Below, one piece after another: positions 20,615 to 31,800 of a DNA stretch of 64,000 nucleotides. The stretch is taken from NCBI GenBank assembly GCA_006538405.1, contig BJKQ01000022.1:124001-188000 (forward strand). The letters run 5' to 3'. The position numbers and the translations under genes were made by a program. Origin of the DNA: Hansfordia pulvinata. Lineage: Eukaryota > Ascomycota > Sordariomycetes > Xylariales. Below the pieces are notes generated by a model. It saw only the letters and a list, made by a program, of their open reading frames with translations. It was not told where the DNA came from and did no database searches. The stretch's first letter is position 1; each line of letters begins with the position of its first letter.

Positions 20615-21736
20615 ATGGCGCCCCAGGATCCCAGCCCTTCCGCCTCTCCGTCCGGAGCCGAGGCGCCGGCCGACTTCGACTTCCGGCTGTACCGCTACAC
20701 GCCGTCGCTCGCCGCCGCCATAGCCGCCCTGGTCGTCTTCGCCGTCCTCACGGGCATCCACGCGTGGCGGATGGCCAGGGCGCGGGTTTTCTACTTTACC
20801 GCGTTCACCATCGGCGGATGCTGTACGTGGGTTCTCGTCTTAGAGACCGCCGTCCCCTCTCATAACCGACTCACACTGGCACCACAGTTCCCCCCCCACC
20901 CGCATACCACTGCCGTCCTCGATATCAGCCCAACCGCTAACCGAACCCCCGCCTCGCGCACAGTCCAGACGATAGGGTACGCGGGCCGCGTGTGGTCGCA
21001 CTTCGACCAGTCCGCCATCGGGGCCTACGTCCTCCAGGCCATCCTGATCCTCGTCGCGCCGGCGCTGTTCGCGGCCTCCGTCTACATGGCCCTCGGCCGC
21101 GTCGTCCGCCGCCTCGGCGCCGAGGCCCACTCGCTTGTCCCCGCCCGCTGGCTGACGCGCGTCTTCGTCGCCGGCGATGTGGTTTCTTTCGCCCTCCAGG
21201 CCGGCGGCGGCGGCGTCCAGGCCGGCGGCACGCTCGAGCTGTACGCCCTCGGGGAGAAGGTCATCATCGCGGGGCTGTGGGCGCAGATTGTCATCTTCGG
21301 CTTCTTCGTCGCCACCGCCGTGCTGCTCCACCTCCGCCTCGTCAGGGCGCGGGACTCGGCGGCGGCGGCAGATCCCACGACGGAAGCCCCGGGCGCCCTG
21401 GGAGAGGCGAAGAAGCAGGGCGGCAGCGGCGTCGCGTGGGAGCGCCACCTGCGCGTGCTCTACGCGGCCAGCGGGCTGATCCTGGCCCGCAGCGTCTTCC
21501 GCGTCGTCGAGTACCTCCAGGGCAACGGCGGGTACCTCATCTCGCGCGAGGTCTTCCTCTACGTGTTCGACGCGCTGCTCATGGCGCTGGTCATGGTCGT
21601 CATGGCCGTGTGGTACGTGGGGGACCTGGAGGGAGAAGAGGATGAGACGCCGCGGGGGAAGACAGAGTCGGCGGGCACGGTGGAGAAAGGCGTCGAGTCG
21701 CCGGCCGAGCAGGAGGCTCGCGCTCTCGGGGAGTGA
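20615..21736 (+). CDS. RTA1-family lipid-translocating exporter
   Basis: Seven-transmembrane fungal protein of the RTA1/RTM1 family, which is linked to tolerance of lipophilic toxins (7-aminocholesterol, sphingoid bases). The start ATG at 20615 has a good context (gccATGG). A 141 nt intron at 20823-20963 (GTACGT, branch CGCTAAC, CACAG) is in frame and stop-free. Removing it joins FTIGGC to FQTIGYAGRV, the expected family motif, and gives 326 aa. Membrane segments include SLAAAIAALVVFAVLTGIH, AIGAYVLQAILILVAPALF, VIIAGLWAQIVIFGFFVATA and FLYVFDALLMALVMVVMAVW. The C-terminus is cytosolic, charged and Glu-rich. Shares a promoter with the Upc2-like regulator, which suggests joint control. Confidence 0.88.
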   Translation: MAPQDPSPSASPSGAEAPADFDFRLYRYTPSLAAAIAALVVFAVLTGIHAWRMARARVFYFTAFTIGGCCTWVLVLETAVPSHNRLTLAPQFPPHPHTTAVLDISPTANRTPASRTVQTIGYAGRVWSHFDQSAIGAYVLQAILILVAPALFAASVYMALGRVVRRLGAEAHSLVPARWLTRVFVAGDVVSFALQAGGGGVQAGGTLELYALGEKVIIAGLWAQIVIFGFFVATAVLLHLRLVRARDSAAAADPTTEAPGALGEAKKQGGSGVAWERHLRVLYAASGLILARSVFRVVEYLQGNGGYLISREVFLYVFDALLMALVMVVMAVWYVGDLEGEEDETPRGKTESAGTVEKGVESPAEQEARALGE

Positions 21737-22415
21737 GAGGGTGGCTCTTCTGACCATTGTGAACGAGATGCAGCCGGCCATGTGCTTATCCGGCTGCTTT
21801 GGACCAAGACTGGGATTGCCGGCCTTGTCCCGTTGGCGTCATCCTCCTTTACCCAGCAGGACAGAAACATTGCCACGGCCTGGCCTGGGATGGACTGAGG
21901 GCGTTGTCTCGATGGGGTACCAAATCGCCGACTCAATACGGCAACAGCGTCTTTATAAGGTAGACTGAGTTGTCACGAAGGGCAACCCCGATATCATCTC
22001 GCGCGCGATTTGGAAACACGGATGATTTACGAAAGTGTGGCCCGACTTGAAGTGACTTTAGACGCAGATAGTGTCGAACGAGGGGCAAAGATTTGTGATT
22101 TATTACAAAATAAACCATGGTTCAACTATCTATCTAGCAGAATGATATCGTCAAGGTATGATTCCTCAAATCGTGCCGCCTCTCGAGCTGCGCCACCGAG
22201 AAACGCAGTTTTGACCAACAACGGGGCTTGTCCCGGACAGGCCAAGATACCAGTGTCACCCTGGCTTGATGCGGTCAACTGTTTTCCTACTTAAAATGGG
22301 CGCAGGATGCATCAGTAGCCCACCCCGGGGCGCAACTCCAGACCTCAACTGCTCCCCCACCTCGCAGAGGATAATCGTGTGTTCAGCTTGACGAAACCGC
22401 ACCCAGCTTTCCAGC
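21737..22415. other. intergenic
   Basis: 3' flank of the RTA1-like gene and promoter of the small secreted-peptide gene. The part from about 21960 to 22160 is AT-richer. No gene. Confidence 0.55.
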
Positions 22416-22637
22416 ATGAAGTTCCTGCTGGCTTTGTCCTTGCTGACCCTCTCCGCGCTCGGCGTCCCGGTAACCGAGCCCGGCAGCTCTTCGGCGGCGC
22501 GGGAGCCCGCACGCGCCGAGTCTTCTCCCACCGGCGTCCCACAACAATACACGAAGCAGAAGAGGGTGGAGAGGCAGAAAGCCGGCGGCCTCGAGTACCG
22601 GATCCAGCCCAAGGGGCAGGTCGCGGTGCCCGAGTAG
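22416..22637 (+). CDS. very small secreted peptide (73 aa)
   Basis: MKFLLALSLLTLSALG is a textbook signal peptide, followed by a Ser/Ala/Glu-rich stretch and a basic end (YTKQKRVERQKAGG). No cysteines follow. The ATG context is agcATGA. No family was recognised and no intron is needed. It could be a precursor processed at the dibasic KR site, but that is speculation. Support rests on the signal peptide, codon use (mostly C/G-ending) and the neighbouring run of secreted-type genes. Confidence 0.5.
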   Translation: MKFLLALSLLTLSALGVPVTEPGSSSAAREPARAESSPTGVPQQYTKQKRVERQKAGGLEYRIQPKGQVAVPE

Positions 22638-23958
22638 GCCACCCTGCAAGGGTGTATCTCGGGGACGGCGTGCTGGCTGGGCCTGGAGAGGAGCAGAAGC
22701 GGTGGCTGCCGGGTCGACCCCCAGTCAACGTGGTGTAGAAATCAGGGACAGCCGCGATCAATCATGAAATCGACGATACGCTGGGTTGCTCGTCGTGGGT
22801 TTGGAGTCTTCGAAGCGCAACGAGAGCGCCTCGGCTCACCTGGCGTTTCTACACGACATTGATTGCCGGCTGCCGTAGCTCGCGCACGCATTCAGTCACC
22901 TGTAGTCCAGATAATTCACATGCCATCATTCAAGTTCCCACAGCATCGGTTGAAATTCCTCGCTTGGTCTGGCTGTGCTCAGCTGGGTCAGCACCTGGAG
23001 GGCGGGCAGATGGTTCAGTGCAGTCTCCTACGGGCTTTCCTGAAATAAAGGAGGGGCTCAAGCATCTTAAAGCGCCTTATGAAGTATGCCGGTAGGTGCT
23101 CACTCACGTAAATGCTCGCTCGACATTAGCTCGCGGTCTGCGCTAGACGGTCCTCGAGAATGCTCGGCTAATATAGCCCGGTATAGGCGCATCGTGCGCG
23201 CGGCCGCACAGCAGAAGGCCTGCAAGCCCGAATCCTTAGGGCGCTCGGTGAGAACGCCAGCCCTGTCGCGATCCTCCCAGAATGCCGTGGCTCGCCCCTA
23301 TACCGTACGATACCTGACGCCGCGGCGCCCTAGCCCAACGCTGGGCTTCGCACATTGGCGGAACGCGGCTGCGAGCTTCTCACCATCCTGGAAGCACTGA
23401 ACGCCGCCAAGGCGCCCGGGAGGAGCCTTGGAGAGAACCGGAGGACTATACGGCCATCTCAAGCGAGGCCCGAACTTCGCAGGAGGCTGGTCAGAATAGA
23501 ATCACGCAAACTTCCAGGCGCCGGCGGCCTTCGATCCCTCGAGCCGGCCGCGCCCAACTCAGCAGTACAGACACCTCGCGTGGCAGCGCTGCGCAGCTCG
23601 CAGTCTGCCCTCCGCACGGCGAGCATCACTATACTCGCTTACCCAGATCCTGACGCTCCTGCGGCCGGGTAGGTTGGCTTCGAGACCGCCAGGCCAGAAG
23701 CGCGACTCGATACACTCTGATTCCTCAGATATATATAAGGTCTGGCACCGACCCGGCTTCAACCAGGAAAGAGATCATCAGCATCTTTCGCCTTCCTTGA
23801 CCAGCTTCAGCTCTTGTCTTCTCTTCCGCTAATATCGCCGCTTTATTCCAAATTCTTCCTTTTCACCATATCTTCATAATCACCAGCATCCTGAACACGC
23901 ACAGCAAGCCCACCGCAACAAGACTACAGACTTCTCCCGCCCGCAACCACTCTCTAAC
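22638..23958. other. intergenic; possible degenerate element
   Basis: About 1.3 kb. 23100-23680 is dense in short open frames on both strands with scattered stops and could be a decayed mobile element, but no terminal repeats, transposase or reverse-transcriptase motifs could be seen. A TATA box near 23728-23739 and a pyrimidine-rich leader serve the gene at 23959. Confidence 0.45.
23728..23739 (+). promoter_or_regulatory. TATA box of the gene at 23959
   Basis: atatatataagg lies about 220 bases upstream of the ATG at 23959. The intervening leader is CT-rich, typical of highly expressed fungal genes. Confidence 0.55.
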
Positions 23959-24399
23959 ATGCTCTACTCCAGCTTCACTCTCGCCGCGGCCCTCCTGGCC
24001 CCCGCCGCCCACGCGGCCCCGGGCGCCGCCATCACGTCGGCGGTGGTGGCCCCGCGGGACGACTCGACGCTGCCGTTCCAGGTGTTCACGGGCACGACGT
24101 GCGAGGGCGGGGCGGTGGGGGCCGTCTCGGAGGACCGGTCGCAGAAGGGCAAGCGGTGCTTCAACTACCGCGACGTCGGCAGCCTCAAGATCAAGGACTC
24201 GGCCGGCTGCTACATTGCGCTCTGGCCCGGCGAGAACTGCCAGGGCAAGGAGTGGTGGGCCTCGTCGCTCCTGTCCGACAGCGACGAGACCGTCACCTCC
24301 TGGACCCACGACTGGAGCAGCTGCCTCAACACCCTGTACGCCAGCGTCCAGCTCTACTGCCCCAGCGGCGCCGTCACCAACGGCTGGCTCGACTACTGA
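23959..24399 (+). CDS. small secreted cysteine-containing protein
   Basis: The ATG at 23959 gives MLYSSFTLAAALLAPAAHAA, a signal peptide with cleavage near Ala20. The 146 aa product has six cysteines in the mature part (TTC, RC, GC, NC, SC, YC), consistent with three disulfides. The core (SLKIKDSAGCYIALWPG, then NCQGKEWW) has the spacing of a small beta-rich domain. I note only a weak resemblance to beta/gamma-crystallin-like fungal secreted proteins and would not rely on it. Codon use is strongly C/G-ending, there is no intron and the TATA box is strong, so expression is likely high. Confidence 0.75.
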   Translation: MLYSSFTLAAALLAPAAHAAPGAAITSAVVAPRDDSTLPFQVFTGTTCEGGAVGAVSEDRSQKGKRCFNYRDVGSLKIKDSAGCYIALWPGENCQGKEWWASSLLSDSDETVTSWTHDWSSCLNTLYASVQLYCPSGAVTNGWLDY

Positions 24400-25520
24400 G
24401 GGGGGATGGGTCTGTCTTGTTGGCATGTACGCTGCCGCCAGTCATTGACGAGGCAGGCGGCGCTCGCTTCAGGCTTTTTTCTTCTTCTTCTTCTCGTTAT
24501 GGTATCCAGCACAGTTACGCGTTTGAGACGCACGGGTGGTCATCTTTCTTTTCCCTCTCGCACTGGTGCGGTCGGGGTCGTGTTTCTGAGCGTCTTCGGT
24601 ATTTCTGATAATATAAACGAAATTTGAGACGCATAGAGAGTGAGTTTTGGAGTTTGTGTCATCCGAGAACAGCTACACCTCCTTGTCCTCGCTACTGTCG
24701 CAGGCCGAGCCGCGGCTGCCGGGGCCAGGATCGCCAGCAGCAGGGCGAAGGAGGCTGTGCTGCGTAGTCACAGTGTCGAACTGCGATTCAGTCATGTCGG
24801 GGTTGGCGAGTGTTCCGATACTTTCAGCGATCAAGTTCAGGGGCAACAGCAACCGCCAGTGGACGGAATGCAGGAGATGCCTAAGCAGGAGAATCACTGT
24901 TCCGACATCGTCCACGCCGTACTCTGCGGTCTGGGCTCTGCTATACTCTCACCACGTAAGCACCGTCCTCGAGCCGAGAAATAGTCGCTGGTCCCAGAGC
25001 CGTGGCCAGGACTTTGCCATGAAGACTTCTCATCCGCGAGCCTAGCCCGCGGGTCGCTCGGGTCGCTTGACCTGCCTTTCCCAGCGGCCGGCCAAGAGAA
25101 GAATGGGCATCCGCCATGCTGGAAGGCGACCATGCGCCGTACAAGAGTGGGATCACAGAGCTCAAGCCCAGGACTGACGCTAGCCGACTGGCTACAGAAT
25201 GATTGGTCGAGTCGGTAGACCTGAACGAGAAACATTGGACACTGCTCGAAAGCTTATATTGCCGTGGCTTGTGTTTCTAGAGAAACGCCCTTGGGCTGGC
25301 TGATGAGGTGCTAACAGGCGAACATGGAGCTCGTTTGTCAATTCTGGCTGGGGTAAAGACCGAGGAGGAAACAAAGACAAAACGAAAGTTGTTGCCGGTC
25401 CAAGCAAAACCAGGCCGCTACGACGGCATCAGATACATGTAGCATTCCATAAACCGCCAATGGTATTGTCATCAAGAGATGGATACCACGTATTCTGTGA
25501 TGCTTCACGAGTCCGCTTCC
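24400..25520. other. intergenic, convergent
   Basis: Between the secreted-protein gene on plus and the membrane protein gene on minus. Short open frames on both strands lack codon bias and domains. No gene supported. Confidence 0.5.
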
Positions 25521-26261
25521 TCACAAACCCCACAGTATCATTGCTCTTCTTCTGGCGGCTCTTTCCTCTTCTTCCCTCCGTTCCCATGCGGCCGTCAAGG
25601 TCCTAATGATCAGAGCGATTATGAGCGCCGCGTCGGCGAGGCCAGTGCCGACGGCGGCCATCGTGTGGCCGGTGGAAGCTAGGGCGAACATGGTGGCCAT
25701 CAGGCCCAAGACGACCACCCAGAGCGTGATCCTGTTCTTCACGAGGCTCCACGCCCCGTCGACCATCTTGACGACTACGCCCTTCAACCACTGATCCCTG
25801 CTGGTGCTGTCCGAAGACTGGTAGATTCTGGCCAGGCCTTGGAACCTGGCGTTATCTCGGCCTTGCGCCTCCAAGGCGGTCCCCAGCTCGTACACGCTCT
25901 GCTGCTCCTCGTGGCTGAGCTGGGACTCGCCTCTGTACTCGTGGCCCTGCAGGAAGGGAAACGTCCGTTCCGAGAGCTCCAGCACGGACCGTGCCGCGTC
26001 GTCGTCGAGGCGACGAGGGACGGAAAAGTCATCGTTCACGCACGGGTTGGCGTTGGACGATAGGCACGACTGGGCGCCGCCGCAGGGCGGCCCGCTCTGC
26101 TCGTTCAGCTTGGCCGTGCAAGGTTTCGGTACGTTGACCACGATGTTGTCATCCGCTCGCCCGACGAGCCGGCCGGCCCCGGTGTCCATCGACGGTGCGG
26201 CCAGAGCTGGCAAGGGCGCCAGCAGAGGCACGAGGCCAAGCAGGGCGGTGAGAAGGAGCAT
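25521..26261 (-). CDS. hypothetical membrane-anchored secretory protein
   Basis: The ATG at 26261 opens a signal peptide (MLLLTALLGLVPLLAPLPAL). The luminal part has four Cys (KPC, PPC, QSC, NPC) and a helical Glu/Gln/Ser-rich middle (SQLSHEEQQSVYELG). Two membrane segments follow (LWVVVLGLMATMFALAS; GTGLADAALIIALIIRTL) and then a short, highly charged tail (WERREEEERAARRRA). 246 aa, no intron. Not recognised as any named family. A TATAAG element is 144 bases upstream of the ATG and a long (AG) run lies in the leader. Confidence 0.68.
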   Translation of the reverse strand: MLLLTALLGLVPLLAPLPALAAPSMDTGAGRLVGRADDNIVVNVPKPCTAKLNEQSGPPCGGAQSCLSSNANPCVNDDFSVPRRLDDDAARSVLELSERTFPFLQGHEYRGESQLSHEEQQSVYELGTALEAQGRDNARFQGLARIYQSSDSTSRDQWLKGVVVKMVDGAWSLVKNRITLWVVVLGLMATMFALASTGHTMAAVGTGLADAALIIALIIRTLTAAWERREEEERAARRRAMILWGL

Positions 26262-26297
26262 GGCTGGAGATGGGGCGTGGCGGACAGGTGCTGGAAT

Positions 26298-26300
<3 letters not shown>

Positions 26301-26332
<32 letters not shown>
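26301..26332. repeat. (AG)16 microsatellite
   Basis: Perfect dinucleotide run 40 bases upstream of the start codon of the minus-strand membrane protein gene, so it is CT-rich in that gene's leader. Confidence 0.9.
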
Positions 26333-26334
<2 letters not shown>

Positions 26335-26404
26335 GGCCGGTGTGGGAGACTGGGCTTGCGAGAGTCTGTTCGATGAGCCGGTGCACGTTGCGGCTATACT
26401 TCAT

Positions 26405-26410
26405 CTTATA
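26405..26410 (-). promoter_or_regulatory. TATA-like element of the gene at 25521-26261
   Basis: TATAAG on the minus strand, 144 bases from the ATG at 26261. Confidence 0.4.
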
Positions 26411-28856
26411 CGCGGCATGCAAGTGCGCGGCTCACGACCACGCTTCTCTCCAGAAGTGCATCTCGTCGCCCCTTCTTGCTATTTTGAGGAATTGCCCGCA
26501 GAACACCCTCTGCCGCAATCTCGCCGCCCAGGCAGGGCGGTGTCCTGACCCGGTGGTAAGGTGACGCCAGACAGGGAATTGAATTGTCGAGCAGGGCTCA
26601 CCAAGGGTCTCCCAGTTCCCAGACGGCGAAGGCCCGTGGCGTCGTGGATCGCTGCGACAAGAGCGCGCCTCTAAGCCCTATGTGCGTGGACTGCCAGGGG
26701 GTCTAGCGTTCTCGGCCGAACAAAGTGGTCGACAACTGTTCACTCGTCGCCGCCAGCTCGCCACACTGTCCCGTTGAGAAAGAAAACCCTGTATCTCCGA
26801 TTTTTCGTGCGCCCGGCGCCTGCGCGGGGATGGGTGCCTAATTATTCGACGAGGCGAGGACCGGGGCAATGCTCATGAGAGCCCTGATGTCGAACATGCT
26901 CATCGGAGTTTCATGGGCTATCACTCTGAGAGCACAATCAGAACCCCGGTACCGGGACCAGGTGTTGGATTCCCAGGCGAGCAACGGCGCTCACAGCTCG
27001 CGCCTGCGCAAGTGTGCCGGTGCCCCGTACGGCAGCGTTGCCACTGCGACAGTCATCCAGAACGACGGCTGCACAGTGCCCATGAGTGGAGGGTCGAGGA
27101 CCGAGAAGCTGGCAGTGTTTCGGCGTCCCTTTGTGCTCACCAAAGTCGCGAGAGAAGCGGGCATGTGCAAGAAGTGGGTGCTCCCCCTCCCTCTCCATCA
27201 GTATACTCATCACTCCTCTGTGGGCTGACTGCGATAGACTTCCCAATGGGGCAATTCTATGTATTTTCCCGAAACTGAAGGTATCTCGGTACCTGGCGAT
27301 GGCTCTGGGCAAGTGCCAGGCTGCTCCGTCCCGCCTGCGCCTTCCCTCTGAAGTAGGCGTCGGCAAATGTCCGGAATCTGGGACGCGAGATCCAACTCCC
27401 GGCATTTGACGTCGTCCCTCCGCACCGCACCACCGCAAACCCTCCCTCGCTCTTCGACCTCTCTTCTATTCTTTACCCGCCCTCGGCAACGAGGTCCTGA
27501 CTGTCCTGGCCCCATACGATGGGCGACAACCGCCCACGAGCCCACGGAGGCCCCCCTCGTTGCAAGCTTGTGCATTCAGCACAGCCATCAATCGCAAACC
27601 CCACCCCCCGCCCTGGGGGGTGACAGCCAGACTCCCCCTCTTCGTCCACCATCTCCCGAGCATCCCGCCGTTTCCGCGCCGCGCACTGACAAGCACGCCT
27701 TGCTGCACATACCACGAGGCACGCGCAGCCAATCGGCATCCTCTCCATCTCAGAGGCGTCTCTCGGCGGAAGGAGCGCGAGGAATCCCACTCGTCTGTCA
27801 ACCCCGGTGTCTACGCCACGTATTGCGCAGGTCATAAGGCAACGCACTCTAGATCGATACGACCAGCTCTGTACGGAACTCGTTCGTCACCCTATCGGCA
27901 ATCCTCATGGTGGTCGTTATTGCTTCGGACCTCGCGCAGCAGATCATCGATGTCGGGTCCCTCACTGTCGCCGTCGCCCACCTAGCCTGGGTCCGCGACG
28001 CGACCAGCCAGCCGTACGCTCGGGTCGAGCTGCCGTACGTTCGGCGCCGGGCTGCCGTACGTCTCCTAGATAGGCGCCGCCGACCTGGACGCCTTCTTCC
28101 CACGCGATGAACATGGCCGACTACGTTATGCAGCTCGGCGAGCTGGACCCGCCGCGGCTTAGCTATGCCCCTTTTCGAACCAAGTACAGCGTCATCCCAA
28201 CCCGCGCAATATCTATCATGAGCCTGCTACGCCTATTCTGACCAGTTGAGTCCAGTCTGCCACTGCGGCACCCTGAGACCGGGACGAGACCCCTCGAAAA
28301 ACAGCAATGCCAATCCTGCCTGCCCGAGCCTGCACAGCCTCGTCAGGCTGCGGTACTGCCCAAGGCATACAAGGGGGCCATGCGGATTCCCGACGCTGAT
28401 CTCGACAGCCTGCTTGTGGTGGACCCAGCCACCGCGATTCTCTTTAATATGACTAGCTTCCGTATTCACTTGACGCGCATCTGATCTTCGCGGCGCAAAC
28501 AGACTAGTCCCAGGCGGCACACCCTCCCGGTGAGCGTGTTCACCTCAATGGAAGGACTAAGGTGATGTGGCCGCGATCGCCTGCAGTCGAGATTGGCTAT
28601 CACGCTGCGCCGTTGAATGCGCCTTGGGGGCACGCTTACGTTGCTACCAAACCCCCGCTTTGCGCAGCCTGGGAGCCTCAAGCTTACGCCGTACGATACC
28701 TCTCTCTCGTCCTCTCTCTGTTCTTCCTCTCCATGTCTCCCTCTCCAAAGCGTTTCCCATATTTTTACGACCAAAAGCACACCTCGCCGCAATACGAGCC
28801 CCGATTCGACACCCTTTGTCTCCCGGTCATGTCATCCGTGCGCACACGCACCAGCC

Positions 28857-31800
28857 ATGGCTGATCCACTCTCCATTGCCGGCTCTGCCGTCGGCATCGT
28901 CTCGCTTGGCCTGTCAGTCTGCTCCGGCATCCAAAACTATCTCAATGGCCTCAATGCGAGGTCCAGCGACATTGAGACTGCCCAGCAGGCTGTACTGGGC
29001 ATGCGACACCTTCTGGAGAGGATACGGTCAATGGCCGTCGGCCTTCCTGAAGATTTTACCGACACGAATCAATTCATCACCGCCCAGGTCTCCATATGTG
29101 AGCGCAAAATCAGGGACCTGGATGGACTAGTCAAGAAACTTACACAGACTCGGTCCACCGATGGATTCCGGTATCACTTTGAGACGAGAGGAAGGAGAAT
29201 GATTTACCCGTTCCGCCGTGCGGAGCTCCAAGATCTGGAGGCGCGGATAGCACCCGTCAATAGCTATCTACACATGGCCATCAGTGTGCTCCAATCGTAA
29301 GACATCGTCTTCACCTCAGATACTATCCATGGACTGATCTTGGACAGGGAGGTGAGCCAGATGGCTCTTAAACAGACCCAACTTATCGTGGACCTCATCT
29401 CGGTCCCTGAACCATTCCAGCCAGGCACGAACCACCAAGCAGCTTTCCAACATATGATTCAAGGGCCAGTCCGCCTCCAAGAACTCGCAGATGGGCAGAA
29501 ATTCATACAGTCATTGTCGATTGGGCCTACTGCGCAAGCTGCAGTGGTCCCAGCCATCTAGTGCTCCTGTCGTTTGGCCTGTTCGTGGAGTCGGCGTCAG
29601 ACCAAATGGGGATATTGGACAATATCCTGGGACGCCACGATCGCGAATCGACACCAGCCCACCTGCCAACTGTCCAGAATAAGAACGCCAGATGAGATGA
29701 AGCGAGTCTCTTTGCAATACACTGTTTTGTCTCGTCTGATCAACATTGCCATCAACGTTTCTCTGACCCGAACTGGCGGCGGTCAGGGGCTTGGCATCTA
29801 TCCTGGCTTCACCTACTTCCCAACCGTGGACGAGAACACTGCGCCAGCCTTCACACTGATGGGTCTCTGCGCCGATGCTGCTGTCGATCCCGCGCCGGAT
29901 TGGCCAGATCTGAAAGAGATGGTAGAATCGAGTGTGAAGGCTCTGTGGGCTTTGTATTCGCAGCGAAAAGCTTCACCTAAGGACATTGACTCCCGAGGTC
30001 GCACCATCCTGCACGAGTTTCTATATATCTTGGTAATTTGCTCAGGATATCTTTCTTTATCATAGGCTCTGAATGAGGTTCAGCGGCTAACGCGTTGATA
30101 TGCAGGCCCCTGTCCAGCTGCGAAGTCCGAATCCCAAGGACTTTGAGCAGCTTGCGGATGGAAGAGTTCGTGATTTGATTGATTGCGGAGTGTCTGCGAC
30201 GAAACGTGACGACGATGGGGAGTAAGTGTCAGTACCAATTGCGCGCGGATACTTAGACTCACGAGTCACGTATATTTTCAGATGTCCGATGGACTGTTTG
30301 CTGTTCACATGGGACCTGTCCGATGCAAACGCAATTCTGGCCAGCCGCCTTTTTCCTGACAGCCCAAGACCGCGGTCACAACCTGGAGGGAAAGCGTTTT
30401 TGAACCATTTTTATAACGACGGCTCATGGAAGACCAGTCACACTTTTCGAAGATACCCTCAAATTGCTGAAGGCGAGTCAAATCGCACTCGTGGCTGTTT
30501 GTTTGCTGAACTAACTTGGGCATCAGTCTTCGATTTCGGTCCACTCAGCCTTGCAATTCTTCGTGATCAAGAAGCTGAAGTAGCGAAACTCCTTCGGAGC
30601 AAACCTGATTGCTTGCAAGAGACCAATGCGATTGGGCAGACCCCATTGCATCTCGCTGTAGTGAGCACTTCATGTTTGAAGCTTTTATGTGCCGTCGCGC
30701 CGGTGAATAGCCTCGACGCCATGGATGCGGGAGGACATGTGCCACTTGTCGACGCACTTGACCTTGGGAACTCGACAGCGGTTGAACTTCTCATTACGTC
30801 GGGATGCACCATACCTTGGGGAGAGATACAACCTCTTGAGCAACAATCCTCACTTCTGGTCCAGTGTCTCAAGACTAGACGCGATAAACTCAAAGAATTG
30901 GCGGTGAGGCATCTCCCAAAGTCCCTAACTAGAGAACTAGGGCTTTTCGAAGAAACCACTTTGGATTCGAAAACCTTGCAAGTGGTTGCAAGCTTGGAGA
31001 GATTGGGGGTTTCCATTCCCCAAGACCCCGGAGTGGGTCACAAGTCTCGACTGTCACCTTTTTTCACATTTGACGCCGTCTGGACACAGGAGCCATGGTA
31101 CAGTACATGGGATCTGCTTTGGCAGCACGGTTTCCATGACATCCAGGTACCAAGCTCAGATGGACAACTTCCAATCCTTCCAGACGACCGCAAGAGCTAT
31201 CGAATGACAATCGCCCTGTCTGACTGGCTTTACAGACATGGTGCTGATCTCTGGGTGTCACTCCATGGCAGACAGGAGACCCGACAGTCAGGGGCAAAGC
31301 AAACCTGTTTAACACCAGCTCATATCCTTTCGGGTTTCATCGCGCAAAACAGAAAAGACCCAGACGAGCACGAGGACCATCAGTCGGCAAGTTCGTTGAT
31401 CAAGGCATGCTTAAGTCAAGGCCCGGTAGATGCTTGCAGTTGCCATTGCTCTATTAGTGGATGCTCGCCGCTCAACATGTTTCTCAAGTCATTATGCCGG
31501 CCTACTCCTTGGCTATCTACATCGAATCCCTTTGTTCAGAGACAGGATGCTGAACCAGATTCCGCTGGTGAGATAGCAAAAGAGCTGATAGAGGCTGTCA
31601 GCGGTTTCGGATTATCCTTGTCCGAAATCGAAATGGAGGAAACACTGAGAGTACTTACTTTCGAAGCCCTCGAGATACGGCACACATGTTGCGACCCCTC
31701 CCTCGTTGGACCATTCAAAAGGACAACGATTCACCCAGAAGATGCCACGCAAATCAATAAGGAGCAAGAGGAAATCATCAGGTTCTTTCATGATGTTCTT

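Larger units (their letters stand above)
26262..28856. other. long intergenic region
   Basis: About 2.6 kb between divergent genes. No frame has convincing codon bias. gccgtacg occurs three times at 28011-28060. The last 200 bases before 28857 are pyrimidine-rich and look like the leader of the ankyrin gene. Confidence 0.5.
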
